64,000 nucleotides of DNA from Paenibacillus tundrae (lineage in GTDB: Bacteria; Bacillota; Bacilli; Paenibacillales; Paenibacillaceae). The notes below the pieces were generated by a model that was not told the DNA's origin, did not search any database, and worked only from the letters and a program-made list of their open reading frames with translations. Positions within the stretch are counted from its first letter, which is position 1. Each line of letters starts with the position of its first letter. The position numbers were made by a program, and so were the translations under genes. This document shows positions 42,757 to 52,085 of this stretch, in pieces. Location: positions 1 to 64,000 of the forward strand of contig NZ_JAUSTI010000003.1 of NCBI RefSeq assembly GCF_030812775.1, written 5' to 3'.

Positions 42757-43507
42757 TGCCGTTTGCGATGGATTCAGCAATGCGCTTTTGCTCGGCAGGA
42801 TCACTTATTTTGGCTCGGTCTGCTGCATTACTCAGAAATCCAGTTTCAACAATGACAGCAGGATGTTTCACATAATTCAACAGGTAAAAGGGTTTACCCC
42901 ACATGACTTGCCGTCTAGTTCCATATAAGTCATTCATGGCATCTTGAATGGATTGTGCTAAAAGGTAACTTCTACCTTCTTTTTGGTGCAGTACCACGGG
43001 ACCGTGTGTTGCAGCTCTTGAGCTCCAATTGGCATGGATACTGACAACGATATCCGTACTGACTTCTTCGCTGAGACTTTTGCGCTGTGCTAAATCTCTG
43101 CGATGCCGGGAGCGGCTGTTAAGCCAGCGGTTATCATCGCTGAGCGCATAATCACCAAGTCGGTTAATGATGACGGCATATCCTTTGCTGCGCAACAGAA
43201 GATAAACCTTTTGACTTATAGCGAGGTTAATGTCCTTCTCCAGCACACCTTGTGCTGACGTTCCTCCATCGACTCCTCCATGTCCTACATCAATTAGGAT
43301 TACGGGAGCTGCGAAGGCATGATGGCTGGAGCGATAAGCTTCACCATCGGTTATTGGTAACATGGATGGACTGTTCGTTGATGGTTTAGCTTGGATGGGG
43401 GCAACAGAACCGACTGGTTGGATTGCCTGTCCCTGAACAAGTGGAAGAACCGGAAGACATAACAAGCTAACTAGCAAAGCGGTCGAAGCAACCAGCAGCT
43501 TATACAT
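42731..43507 (-). CDS. N-acetylmuramoyl-L-alanine amidase (Amidase_3, CwlD-like)
   Basis: Zinc amidase of 258 aa releasing stem peptides from peptidoglycan. Signal peptide (LLVASTALLVSLLCLPVLPL), then the Amidase_3 domain: first zinc His and Glu region VILIDVGHGGVDGGTSAQ, GVLEKDINLAIS (zinc Glu), SIHANWS (zinc His), and catalytic Glu in VIVETGFLSNAAD. No separate wall-binding repeats, as in CwlD, which helps make spore cortex. Start after GGAGTG. Convergent overlap with the YibQ-family gene. Confidence 0.9.
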   Translation of the reverse strand: MYKLLVASTALLVSLLCLPVLPLVQGQAIQPVGSVAPIQAKPSTNSPSMLPITDGEAYRSSHHAFAAPVILIDVGHGGVDGGTSAQGVLEKDINLAISQKVYLLLRSKGYAVIINRLGDYALSDDNRWLNSRSRHRRDLAQRKSLSEEVSTDIVVSIHANWSSRAATHGPVVLHQKEGRSYLLAQSIQDAMNDLYGTRRQVMWGKPFYLLNYVKHPAVIVETGFLSNAADRAKISDPAEQKRIAESIANGIIYYLSVV

Positions 43508-43700
43508 GGGACATACACTCCTTCATGATCTTGGTGTTTGGTGCATATTAGGGATTCGATGGATAGCTTTGGCATTAGACTGTGCATTCTGCCGATTTTC
43601 ATACACGTAGCCCACAAAAAATGTTTAACGAGAACACTTCCTGCACACAATAGAACTATCGTAAGCTTCGTCAAGTGATGGAGCCAGGGAGGCAGAGGGT

Positions 43701-43919
43701 ATGGCCAAAAGTGATGAATTGGTAAAATATATAACACAACGTGTGGTGCATTATATTGACACTCCGAAGGATGAGCGGAAAGGGCGTACCAAACAGAAGG
43801 AACCATGGTCCATGAAATGGTTTGGCATGATTCCTTTTGCCGTGTCGCTGTGGGTTCGCAAGAAGGAAAAATCTGTGGAATCAAATTCGAGGAAACGAAA
43901 CTCTTCAGACAAGGAATAG
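43701..43919 (+). CDS. yqzE: YqzE family protein
   Basis: Small basic protein of 72 aa. The start DELVKYITQRVVHYIDTPKD is followed by ERKGRTKQKEPWSMKWFGMI, then a short hydrophobic stretch (PFAVSLWV) and a charged tail. This pattern is that of Bacillus YqzE, which lies beside the comG competence operon; no comG gene is present here. AGGGAGGCAGAGGGT precedes the ATG. Function unknown. Confidence 0.82.
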   Translation: MAKSDELVKYITQRVVHYIDTPKDERKGRTKQKEPWSMKWFGMIPFAVSLWVRKKEKSVESNSRKRNSSDKE

Positions 43920-43981
43920 ATGGACGTGAGCGGTTACCTTACTGAAGATTGATCATTGAATAAACGATGTCTGTATGCAAT

Positions 43982-44025
43982 ATAGACGCACTTCCTGTAT
44001 GGTCAGGAAAAGGCGTCTATTTTGC
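43982..44025. terminator. Bidirectional terminator after yqzE
   Basis: ATAGACGCaCTTCCTG - TATGGT - CAGGAAaAGGCGTCTAT with T tracts on both sides; convergent genes flank it. Confidence 0.85.
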
Positions 44026-44048
44026 ATGGTAACTCGTAATCTATCATT

Positions 44049-45050
44049 TCAAGGGTTAGCGACATAGAATTGACCGTCTTCCAATAGAGTATCCAATGGT
44101 ACGAATCGTTGCGTGGAAGTATGTCCACCAAGCGCGACATAGAGGACTGATTGTGATTGAGCTTTGTTATGCCACAATTGATAACCACTAATAGGTAAAG
44201 GACCGCCGTAAAATATATTTCGATCATTCGCGGAATAAACAATTCCAAGCTCCTTATGAAGCTGAATCCAGTCTTGTACACAATTGAGCTTCACTGGTTT
44301 GGAGGTGATCCATAATAGGTTGTCCATTGGGCTAAAGGTAGGTCGCATATGAACAGAATCGACAAGCCAGGATGAGGTCGCGGAAGCTTCGGTATCTATA
44401 ATGACCATTGGTTTGGAAGTCGTCTCGATCTGTCTCAAAGTCTCTGAGGGTAAAAGATCACCATTAGTGGCATCGATGTAAAGAGCTTCTTGGTTCGGTC
44501 GTTCTACCTTCCAGTAAGCGAGGAGAGGAAGCGCATAACGAAGCCCGAGCTCTCCTCCATCAGCATGTATCATCGTAAGGCTGAGGTGTTGTCGTTCTAA
44601 CGCATGGCTTAGCAGCTCGCGATCATAGGGTGACTGCTCTCCTGAACCGTATTCGCTAAGCTTCAATTGTCCCTGATCTGTTGCAGAAATAATCATATAC
44701 CCCATTAATTTCTCTTCAAAAGTAGCTTGCACGAGCCAGCTATGTGTACCTGGCCCAAGTGGAGTAAAGCTGAGTTCAGCCTTCTTCCAGTTGAACTGCT
44801 CATCTACTGAACCAAGCGCAAGAGCGTGCTCATGAGCAAACTGCTGTACAGCAACAGGAGCTAGCATGTCATGCTGGAGAGAAGTGTTGTCTTTGAGATC
44901 AGTTAATGACATGGAAGCAAGCGGAGGAGTGCTTCGACCTTCGGCACTTGCAGTCGACCAGAAAGTAGATAAGGCTGCACAACTGAGCACAGCTAGAGTG
45001 ATCAAAGTTATTCGCTGTAGTAAGATCCGTTGCGTAACGGTTCGTTTCAA
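44049..45050 (-). CDS. Secreted protein of unknown function (333 aa)
   Basis: Signal peptide at residues about 10-36 (ITLITLAVLSCAALSTFWSTA, cleavage near ASA-EG). The mature part has two likely beta-rich halves; the first (SWLVQATFEEKLMGYMIISA ... LYIDATNGDLL) resembles a PepSY/YcdB-type beta unit, suggesting a protease-inhibitor-like or wall-associated role, but this is weak. TTG start after AGAAGGTG. It lies between yqzE and yqhG; I do not recognise a family with certainty. Confidence 0.7.
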   Translation of the reverse strand: MKRTVTQRILLQRITLITLAVLSCAALSTFWSTASAEGRSTPPLASMSLTDLKDNTSLQHDMLAPVAVQQFAHEHALALGSVDEQFNWKKAELSFTPLGPGTHSWLVQATFEEKLMGYMIISATDQGQLKLSEYGSGEQSPYDRELLSHALERQHLSLTMIHADGGELGLRYALPLLAYWKVERPNQEALYIDATNGDLLPSETLRQIETTSKPMVIIDTEASATSSWLVDSVHMRPTFSPMDNLLWITSKPVKLNCVQDWIQLHKELGIVYSANDRNIFYGGPLPISGYQLWHNKAQSQSVLYVALGGHTSTQRFVPLDTLLEDGQFYVANP

Positions 45051-45187
45051 ATAAACACCTTCTTCTTCGAGATACTGTGAATGAAATGTATCTACGAGTA
45101 TTGGCTGCGCATGCGACGCTAATATACATTCTAGAGGACGAGTTATGCAAAGGTTGCTGTAACCTGTCGGGCAACTGCTTATGAATA

Positions 45188-45225
45188 AACACTACTTTTG
45201 CCAGCATTTGCAGGAAAAGTAGTGT
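45188..45225 (-). terminator. Terminator after yqhG
   Basis: ACACTACTTTT-CC-TGCAAATGCT-GG-AAAAGTAGTGT (approximate) followed on the minus strand by TTTATTC. Confidence 0.7.
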
Positions 45226-45231
45226 CTTCGT

Positions 45232-46428
45232 CTATCTTAAGTGAAACATGCCGCTGCTAATAGCGGTAACCTTCACTTTGGGTTCATATTGCCAGATCAT
45301 TTCAGTTCGGCGTGTCTCGTATTGCAGTTTCATCGCCTCACGGTCAATGACCGCCTGTTTGGCTTTTTCTTGCTCCGGATCTGTTTCCGCTTCTAACGAG
45401 ATAGCCGGTTCTGCTGCCATCTCTACATCCTCACGAATACGATTGTTCGTCCCCACATCATCGGTTGTTACATTTGTTCGTAAAGGCAAAGGCTCGGGTG
45501 TTGAAGCGGCACGTTGAATGTTAGCGTCAGTTGTGCTCGTAGTTTCTACCTCAGGCATCTCCTCGCGCAACACAGCTTCATAGTACGTATCTACAACGTC
45601 AAGCTCCAGTGCAAGCCGTTCTTTGGCTTTTTCAGCCCAGCCGTAATCAAGCTGAAGCAAACGGTTCGTGAGATGGGACTCTAACGCTGCTCCGGCAGTA
45701 GATAATGAAATTTTGGCCGCCTGCGCATGCATATTCTCTGCCAATCGTGGGCTAAGATCGCGTCGGTTAAGCTTTGCCCCGAATTGTTCAATGATCTCGC
45801 CGGAGCGAAGAGAGATGCCGAGAAAATGAAGTTCCTCCCGTTTCAGATCACAGGCGAATTCCACCTTGAAGCAAACACCTAGCCAAGGCTCATAAACGGC
45901 CGGCGCTGTCGCTCGCAATTGTCGTTTGGCCGCCTGTTCGAACAGATTAACAAAAGCCCCACCCTCACGTGCCGCATCAAAAATTTGCTGAAGTCGGCGG
46001 CTGCCATAAACGACATCTTCACGTAAAATCCGTCCTGGTCCCAATTGCGGTAAAGACGGAGTTATGCCGAAGTAGCGCCCCAGAATGGTTTCTTTTGCAG
46101 GTTCAGTACCAGGGGTGGTGGTACTGGTCCCGCCACTGGCTGCACCAGATCCAATCGAAGAATTCGCCTGTGCTGCTGTGGCTTCTGCTGCCTCAATGGC
46201 TTGCTTATAAGCTTCCGGATCAAATACAAACGTAAATGACATGGTTTCTGCTGGTGCGCCAGTACGCTCTACAAATCCCCAATAGTACGGTCGATTCGTC
46301 AGCGCTTTATCAGCCTCGGGCGAGAGTTTAACCGTTACATGGGCGGGAGAGCGTTCTATGATCTGACAATCCAAGGCTTCGAGATAGGTAAGTACATAAG
46401 CTTGAATCTCGTGGGGTGACATGGTCAT
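45232..46428 (-). CDS. yqhG: YqhG family protein
   Basis: Soluble protein of 398 aa. Its N-terminal half matches Bacillus YqhG: EIQAYVLTYLEALDCQIIER, KALTNRPYYWGFVERTGAPA, and the amidst-typical LGPGRILREDVVYGSRRLQQ. Compared with the Bacillus protein it has an inserted Ala/Ser/Thr-rich loop (about 90-115) and an acidic low-complexity stretch (about 300-370). It directly follows yqhH; the stop and start regions nearly touch and AAGGAGG sits in the yqhH tail, so they are coupled. Function unknown; likely works with the helicase. Confidence 0.85.
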   Translation of the reverse strand: MTMSPHEIQAYVLTYLEALDCQIIERSPAHVTVKLSPEADKALTNRPYYWGFVERTGAPAETMSFTFVFDPEAYKQAIEAAEATAAQANSSIGSGAASGGTSTTTPGTEPAKETILGRYFGITPSLPQLGPGRILREDVVYGSRRLQQIFDAAREGGAFVNLFEQAAKRQLRATAPAVYEPWLGVCFKVEFACDLKREELHFLGISLRSGEIIEQFGAKLNRRDLSPRLAENMHAQAAKISLSTAGAALESHLTNRLLQLDYGWAEKAKERLALELDVVDTYYEAVLREEMPEVETTSTTDANIQRAASTPEPLPLRTNVTTDDVGTNNRIREDVEMAAEPAISLEAETDPEQEKAKQAVIDREAMKLQYETRRTEMIWQYEPKVKVTAISSGMFHLR

Positions 46429-46431
46429 AGG

Positions 46432-48192
46432 TTAGCTTCCTCCTTTACGAAGATCGAGCTTGGTAATCAGAGGCACTTCGTCTGCGACCTCGCGCTGGAT
46501 GGAGTTCAGTGATTGTCCTAGTGAATCCATCTTGAGACGTAGATCCTCTTCATTTTGCGATTCCAGCAAAATTTTGGTTAAGCTTTTCTCGATGGATTCC
46601 TTCTTCTCAAGCCGCTCCAGAATAACATCTAGTCCACCGATCACCATCTCAAACATGTTGATTTTCTCATGCAGTAGATGCAGTATATGCTCTTCAATGG
46701 TGCCCGTCGTGGATAGATTGAAGATATTAACGTCATTCTGCTGTCCCAACCGGTGTACCCGTCCGATTCGTTGCTCCACCCGCATGGGGTTCCAAGGCAG
46801 GTCGAAGTTAATCATATGGTGGCAGAATTGTAGGTTAATGCCTTCACCGCCGGCTTCGGTGGCAATCATGGCCTGAACCCGTCCACGGAACAGATCCATC
46901 ATCCAATCCTTTTTCCCCCGGTTCATGCCGCCTCGATAGGGTACAGCAGTAAGTCCGTTATTACGAAAATAATTAAGGAGATACTCCTGCGTTGCCCGGT
47001 ATTCGGTGAAAATGATTACCTTCTCATTCATATTGCGAATCAGTTCCATCGTTTTCTCAGCTTTGGTATTTTCCTTAATCGCTTTGATATGAGCAACGAG
47101 TTCCCAAATTTTGTCCCGAAGAGGAGAGTCGAGTGGAAGCTTCTTCGACAGGTTGACGAGTGTTACGAATACAGCATCTCTACTGCTACATACTTCTCGT
47201 TGTAATGTAACGAGTGAGAGCATGCTGCTTAGATTGCCACCAGCTTCCTGATACTGATCCTTCACAAACGAGGTCACACCGTCATATAAAGCCTGTTCTT
47301 CGGGTGATAATTGTAGATTGACGTTGGAGACATTCCGCTTGGTGAACTGAACAGGCCCTTCGCCGCGTCTGTTACGGATCATGACTTTGGACAACTCATC
47401 CTTAAGCTGTTCTTGATTTTTCGGAACGCGCTTATCCACGACGAAGTTGGCAGCAAAATCACCCTGACGGCCAAGCTGACCCGGCTTGAGCAGGTTAATC
47501 AGATTAAACAGTTCACTCATGTCATTCTGCACGGGTGTCGCTGTAAGCAAAAGACAGTATTTTTTGCGCAATTTAAGCATGAATTGATAGTTTGTTGTTT
47601 TCTTATTTTTGAGCTTATGAGCTTCATCGATAATGATCATGTCATAATCGATATTCAGTAACATGTCTTTGTGCGGATCACGCTTGGCAGTGTCCATGGA
47701 AGCAACAACAACTTCGTTTTGCCAGGAGTAGGCTTTTTTCTGAGCAACGGCAGGAATGCCGAATTTCGAATTCAACTCTCGTACCCATTGCAGTACAAGT
47801 GAGGCAGGGACAAGGATAAGCACTTTGGATACAAGACCACGAACCATATATTCTTTGAGGATAAGGCCGGCTTCAATCGTTTTACCCAGTCCCACTTCGT
47901 CGGCGAGAATGGCTCGGCCAGACATTTCAAATAACACTTTACGCGCCGTGTCCATCTGGTGAGGGAGTGGGGTCAGACCTTGCAAATGTTTCAAACATTG
48001 GATTTCGTCAAAATTCGGAATTAGATTCGTCTCTTCGGCCTGAATACCTAATTGAAAGAGTCGATAATCTCCCCAAGGCCCCCCTTTATCCAAACGGGAT
48101 TCAAGCTGGGTAAGCCAGCTTCGATCAAACTCCAGTGGTACCGGCATTTCGGATATAGTCTGTTTGCTGTGGAGCGGATTTTTCCGGTTCAT
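46432..48192 (-). CDS. yqhH: SNF2-family DNA/RNA helicase-like ATPase YqhH
   Basis: Protein of 586 aa with a complete SNF2 motor and no extra targeting domain: motif I ILADEVGLGKTIEAGL, II MIIIDEAHKLKNKKT, III LLTATPVQND, then the second RecA lobe with VIIFTEYRATQEYLL, ATEAGGEGINLQFC and VEQRIGRVHRLGQ. SNF2 proteins translocate on duplex nucleic acid and displace proteins such as stalled polymerase. The ATG at 48192 is used because GGGAGGT lies six bases before it. In Bacillus yqhH-yqhG lie next to the gcvT operon, which is absent here. Confidence 0.92.
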   Translation of the reverse strand: MNRKNPLHSKQTISEMPVPLEFDRSWLTQLESRLDKGGPWGDYRLFQLGIQAEETNLIPNFDEIQCLKHLQGLTPLPHQMDTARKVLFEMSGRAILADEVGLGKTIEAGLILKEYMVRGLVSKVLILVPASLVLQWVRELNSKFGIPAVAQKKAYSWQNEVVVASMDTAKRDPHKDMLLNIDYDMIIIDEAHKLKNKKTTNYQFMLKLRKKYCLLLTATPVQNDMSELFNLINLLKPGQLGRQGDFAANFVVDKRVPKNQEQLKDELSKVMIRNRRGEGPVQFTKRNVSNVNLQLSPEEQALYDGVTSFVKDQYQEAGGNLSSMLSLVTLQREVCSSRDAVFVTLVNLSKKLPLDSPLRDKIWELVAHIKAIKENTKAEKTMELIRNMNEKVIIFTEYRATQEYLLNYFRNNGLTAVPYRGGMNRGKKDWMMDLFRGRVQAMIATEAGGEGINLQFCHHMINFDLPWNPMRVEQRIGRVHRLGQQNDVNIFNLSTTGTIEEHILHLLHEKINMFEMVIGGLDVILERLEKKESIEKSLTKILLESQNEEDLRLKMDSLGQSLNSIQREVADEVPLITKLDLRKGGS

Positions 48193-48409
48193 GCTGCTAC
48201 CTCCCATGCCATTCGAGATGACGTTTATTCGTAGGTAATAGTATGGACGAATGAGAGACAGTTCATAACCAGATTCAGAATTCTATATGCACGGCTGTAT
48301 TTTCCCAAAAAGTTCACAGAGTTCGTATTCATACGTCTGAGGGTGATTGAGGAAGCTTGTCCGAGTATTAATGAATGCGAGGAACGGCTATGATATAAAT
48401 CACATGGAA

Positions 48410-48458
48410 AATCAATATATGGTGTAATATACTTGAATATAATCACTACATGTGGTAT
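48410..48458 (+). promoter_or_regulatory. Pair of NrdR-like boxes over the nrdJ promoter
   Basis: AATCAATATATGGTGT (48410-48425) and TCACTACATGTGGTAT (48443-48458) match the NrdR consensus ACACWATATATWGTGT at about 12 and 11 of 16 positions. They are 33 bp apart, close to three helical turns. TTGAAT (48433) and TATTTA (48456), 17 bp apart, place the -10 inside the second box. No cobalamin riboswitch is visible in this 330-base gap. Confidence 0.45.
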
Positions 48459-48520
48459 TTAGTCATAATTTAATCGTAGAGCAAAATTGAACCGTTACCT
48501 TTATTCCGGGGAGGCTGAGC

Positions 48521-51226
48521 GTGGCGATGAAAACGAACAAACGATCACACAAGTTAGAGGGACTAAGCGAGAAAATATTTCTAGACCGATATGCCTGGAA
48601 GAACGCAGATTCGAATCATGCAAAGGTCGGGGATGTTGTATTGGTATTAACAAAGGATGACCCTAAATTCCCAACGAAGGAAGTTGGGGAGATCATAGAA
48701 CGTGAGGGTCAGCTGGTTCAAGTGAGAACCCGAAGCGGAGAGATCGTCAGGACGGATGTAGAGAAGCTAACGCTTAATATAGAAAAGACACCTGAAGAGA
48801 TGTGGGATCGCCTGGCTAAAGCGATGGCCGCCGTAGAATCCACCCCTGAACAACGAACGACATGGGAGTCTCGATTCCGCTCAGTATTAGACGATTGGAA
48901 GCTCGTACCAGGAGGTCGGATTGCTGCGGGTGCTGGCGCAAGTGATGAACTCACGCTGTTTAATTGTTATGTTATCCCTTCGCCGCAGGATAGCCGCGGT
49001 GGTATTATGAAAACGTTGACTGAAATGACTGAGATTATGGCACGCGGAGGTGGCGTGGGGATTAATTTGTCTTCCTTACGACCTCGCAGAGCCGTTGTTA
49101 AAGGGGTTAATGGGTCATCAAGCGGATCCGTGTCTTGGGGTGGCTTGTTCAGCTATACTACCGGACTGATTGAACAAGGAGGAAGCCGGCGAGGCGCCTT
49201 AATGCTGATGATGAACGATTGGCACCCTGACGTGCTTGATTTTATTACGGTGAAACAAACGATGGGTCAGGTCACGAATGCGAACTTATCCGTATGTGTA
49301 AGTAATGGATTTATGGAAGCCGTTAAAGAGGACGGTGACTGGGAGCTCGTTTTTCCAGATACAACTGACCCCAATTATGATAACGAGTGGAACGGAGACC
49401 TTCAGCAATGGAGAGATGCTGGTCGCTCGGTTATTTCATATCGTACGGTTAAAGCGCGGGATATCTGGCGTACCATTATTGAATCTGCTTGGAAATCCGC
49501 AGAGCCAGGCGTTGTATTTATGGAGTATTATAATCAAATGTCGAACAGCTGGTATTTCAACCCGATTATCTGCACCAATCCATGTGGCGAACAGGGCTTG
49601 CCAGGGTGGGGTGTATGTAATCTGTCAGCAATCAATCTATCCAAATTCTATGACGCAGATGCAGATGATGTAGCTTGGGAAGAACTGGCGGAGACTACAC
49701 GTGTTTCGGCGAGATTTTTGGATAATGTAATTGATGCGACGCCGTATCATTTTGAAGAGAATAGACAGAACCAGCAGCATGAACGTCGGGTGGGGCTTGG
49801 TACGATGGGACTCGCAGAGCTGATGATCAAACTTCGCATTCGATATGGCAGCCCGGAGTCGCTGGAATTTCTAGATAAGCTGTATGGATTCATTGCGAAG
49901 GAGGCCTATCTGGCATCGGCAGAGATTGCGGCTGAGAAGGGCTCGTTCCCTGCTTTTGAAGTAGAGGCATACCTGCAGAGCGGTTTTATGAAAAACATGG
50001 TTGCGACGTATCCGGAAGTAGGGGAGGCTATACGGAAACAGGGCATTCGTAATGTCACCCTAATCACGCAGGCTCCGACTGGAAGTACAGGAACGATGGT
50101 GGGTACATCAACAGGTATTGAACCATACTTTGCTTTTAAGTATTTCCGTCAGAGCCGGCTTGGTTATGATGAACAGTTTGTACCGATCGCACAGGAGTGG
50201 CTGAATGCCCATCCAGATGAGTCACTTCCAGCGTACTTTGTAACCGCGATGGATCTATCCGCTGAGAATCATATTCGCGTGCAGGCGGCCATTCAGCAGT
50301 GGGTGGATAGCTCTATATCCAAAACAGCTAACTGTCCAGCCGATTTTACGGTCGAAGATACTGCGCAGCTCTATGAGCTTGCCTATGATCTGGGATGCAA
50401 AGGGGTTACGATCTACCGAGATGGTAGTAGGGATGTGCAGGTGTTATCCACTTCGAAGAAGGAAGAGGTAAAGGAAGAAGGACAAGAAGCGGCAAATGCA
50501 CAGGAAGCACACGAAATGCAAGAAAAGGTATTAAATAAACAAGAATCCACGTCAGAGGCAGAAGCAGCATTAGAGACAGTAGTTGGATCGGATGTAGCAG
50601 CCACCTCTGCAAAAGTGCTGGATAAACAGTACAGAAGCCGCCCTCAGGTGCTACGTGGAGCCACTTACAAAATTAATACGCCATTTGGAATGGCTTATAT
50701 TACGATCAATGACCTAGACGGCATTCCGGCCGAGATTTTCCTAAATGTAGGTAAAGCGGGTTCAGATGTGTTTGCCATGGCAGAGGCACTCGGACGGGTC
50801 TGCTCTCTGTTCCTGCGGTACGGTGACCATGGGCATAAAGTGGAACTGCTCATTAAGCACTTGAAGGGCATTGGAGGTTCAGGAGCCATTGGCTTTGGTG
50901 TGAATCGGGTCGAATCCATTGCAGATGCAGTAGCCAAAGCTTTGGAAAGTCATGTACAGAACCAAAGTATAGAGAACGAGCCAAAGTTAAGCGTAAATCA
51001 CAATCATTCGGATTCCCTCCAAACAGATGCAGGTAACGCAGAGACATGGAGAGAAGCATTGATCAAGGACACGAACCATGCTGCTACGCATGAATCAACA
51101 GGAGGAATGGGGCGCGCTTCTATTGCTGAATCAAGGGACTTATGTCCTTCATGTGGTTCAGCAACCCTAATCAATCTGGAAGGATGCAAAACGTGTAGCC
51201 ATTGCGGGTACAGTAAATGTAGTTAA
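48521..51226 (+). CDS. nrdJ: Adenosylcobalamin-dependent ribonucleotide reductase (class II)
   Basis: Reduces ribonucleotides to deoxyribonucleotides with a B12 radical and without oxygen. The 901-aa product has an N-terminal extension (about 1-90), the ten-stranded barrel with LFNCYVIPSP (first redox Cys), GGGVGINLSSLRPR and TNPCGEQGLPGWGVCNLS (the N-P-C-G-E thiyl/acid site). APTGSTGTMVGTSTGIEP and KGVTIYRDGSRDVQVL follow. After an acidic linker (about 650-695) comes a TSCPD domain and a C-terminal zinc ribbon (CPSCG ... CKTCSHCG). GTG start after GGGGAGG. No partner genes are needed. Confidence 0.95.
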   Translation: MAMKTNKRSHKLEGLSEKIFLDRYAWKNADSNHAKVGDVVLVLTKDDPKFPTKEVGEIIEREGQLVQVRTRSGEIVRTDVEKLTLNIEKTPEEMWDRLAKAMAAVESTPEQRTTWESRFRSVLDDWKLVPGGRIAAGAGASDELTLFNCYVIPSPQDSRGGIMKTLTEMTEIMARGGGVGINLSSLRPRRAVVKGVNGSSSGSVSWGGLFSYTTGLIEQGGSRRGALMLMMNDWHPDVLDFITVKQTMGQVTNANLSVCVSNGFMEAVKEDGDWELVFPDTTDPNYDNEWNGDLQQWRDAGRSVISYRTVKARDIWRTIIESAWKSAEPGVVFMEYYNQMSNSWYFNPIICTNPCGEQGLPGWGVCNLSAINLSKFYDADADDVAWEELAETTRVSARFLDNVIDATPYHFEENRQNQQHERRVGLGTMGLAELMIKLRIRYGSPESLEFLDKLYGFIAKEAYLASAEIAAEKGSFPAFEVEAYLQSGFMKNMVATYPEVGEAIRKQGIRNVTLITQAPTGSTGTMVGTSTGIEPYFAFKYFRQSRLGYDEQFVPIAQEWLNAHPDESLPAYFVTAMDLSAENHIRVQAAIQQWVDSSISKTANCPADFTVEDTAQLYELAYDLGCKGVTIYRDGSRDVQVLSTSKKEEVKEEGQEAANAQEAHEMQEKVLNKQESTSEAEAALETVVGSDVAATSAKVLDKQYRSRPQVLRGATYKINTPFGMAYITINDLDGIPAEIFLNVGKAGSDVFAMAEALGRVCSLFLRYGDHGHKVELLIKHLKGIGGSGAIGFGVNRVESIADAVAKALESHVQNQSIENEPKLSVNHNHSDSLQTDAGNAETWREALIKDTNHAATHESTGGMGRASIAESRDLCPSCGSATLINLEGCKTCSHCGYSKCS

Positions 51227-51283
51227 ATCGTTGATTCGAATTCATTCGAACGAAACAGTTCCTTCAATACTAAAAATCTCATG

Positions 51284-51335
51284 CAAACGATTAGTGAAAT
51301 TTGCCAATTTCAGCGACTAATCGTTTGTTTTTTTG
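51284..51335 (+). terminator. Terminator of nrdJ
   Basis: CAAACGATTAGT ... ACTAATCGTTTG, 12-bp arms with a 20-base loop, followed by TTTTTTT. Confidence 0.9.
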
Positions 51336-51434
51336 TTAGTAAAGCGTATGATGAGAAATACATGTGAAACCCATGTGGTAGGGTGTTTTTTAGCCAATGT
51401 AAAATGAGATAGGACGTAATTAGGAGGTTTTTTG

Positions 51435-52085
51435 ATGTTATCATTAATTTTTGATATGGATGGAACGTTGTTTCAGACGGATAAAATATTGGAATCTTCG
51501 CTGCATGACACATTTGAGCACCTAAGATCACAAGGGTTATGGAATCAAGGTACACCTATAGAAAAGTACCGTGAGATTATGGGGGTTCCACTGCCGGTCG
51601 TTTGGGAAACTTTATTACCCGGTCATTCTGACTCCATTAGAAATCAAGCGAATGAATGGTTCCATGCGAGATTAATCGAACATATTAGTACAGGTAAAGG
51701 GGCACTGTACCCTGGTGTGGAAGAGTTCTTTCAGTTGTGCAAAAACAGAGAAATTCCGATATACATAGCCAGTAACGGGCAGATTGAATACTTAGAATCC
51801 ATCGTTAGCTATTACCACTTGCATGAATGGGTTACGGAAACCTTTAGCATACAACAGATAGTATCGCAGAATAAGACAGATCTGGTACGAACCATTATAC
51901 AGAAGTATAAGATCACTCAAGGGATGGTCATTGGCGATCGGTTGTCCGATATCCGAGCAGCCAAGGAAAATGGATTGAGGTCTATTGGGTGCAATTTCGA
52001 TTTTGCTCAGCCGGATGAGTTAGCACAGGCCGATCGTGTGATTAATAGCTTCATGGAATTAAGAGCCGAGATCGATATCGCATAG
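51435..52085 (+). CDS. HAD-superfamily phosphatase (phosphoglycolate phosphatase-like)
   Basis: Hydrolase of 216 aa. Motif I LIFDMDGTLFQTD, helical C1 cap (about 15-85), motif II IYIASNGQ (SN in place of the usual ST), motif III Lys in NKTDLV, motif IV VIGDRLSDIRAAKENG. This is the Gph/PpaX-like layout; substrate unknown. ATG at 51435 with TAGGAGG upstream. Single gene. Confidence 0.88.
   Translation: MLSLIFDMDGTLFQTDKILESSLHDTFEHLRSQGLWNQGTPIEKYREIMGVPLPVVWETLLPGHSDSIRNQANEWFHARLIEHISTGKGALYPGVEEFFQLCKNREIPIYIASNGQIEYLESIVSYYHLHEWVTETFSIQQIVSQNKTDLVRTIIQKYKITQGMVIGDRLSDIRAAKENGLRSIGCNFDFAQPDELAQADRVINSFMELRAEIDIA

Noticed and set aside
48235-48520. Cobalamin riboswitch upstream of the B12-dependent ribonucleotide reductase
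   Set aside because: None of the conserved B12-box blocks are present; the region instead shows NrdR-like boxes.
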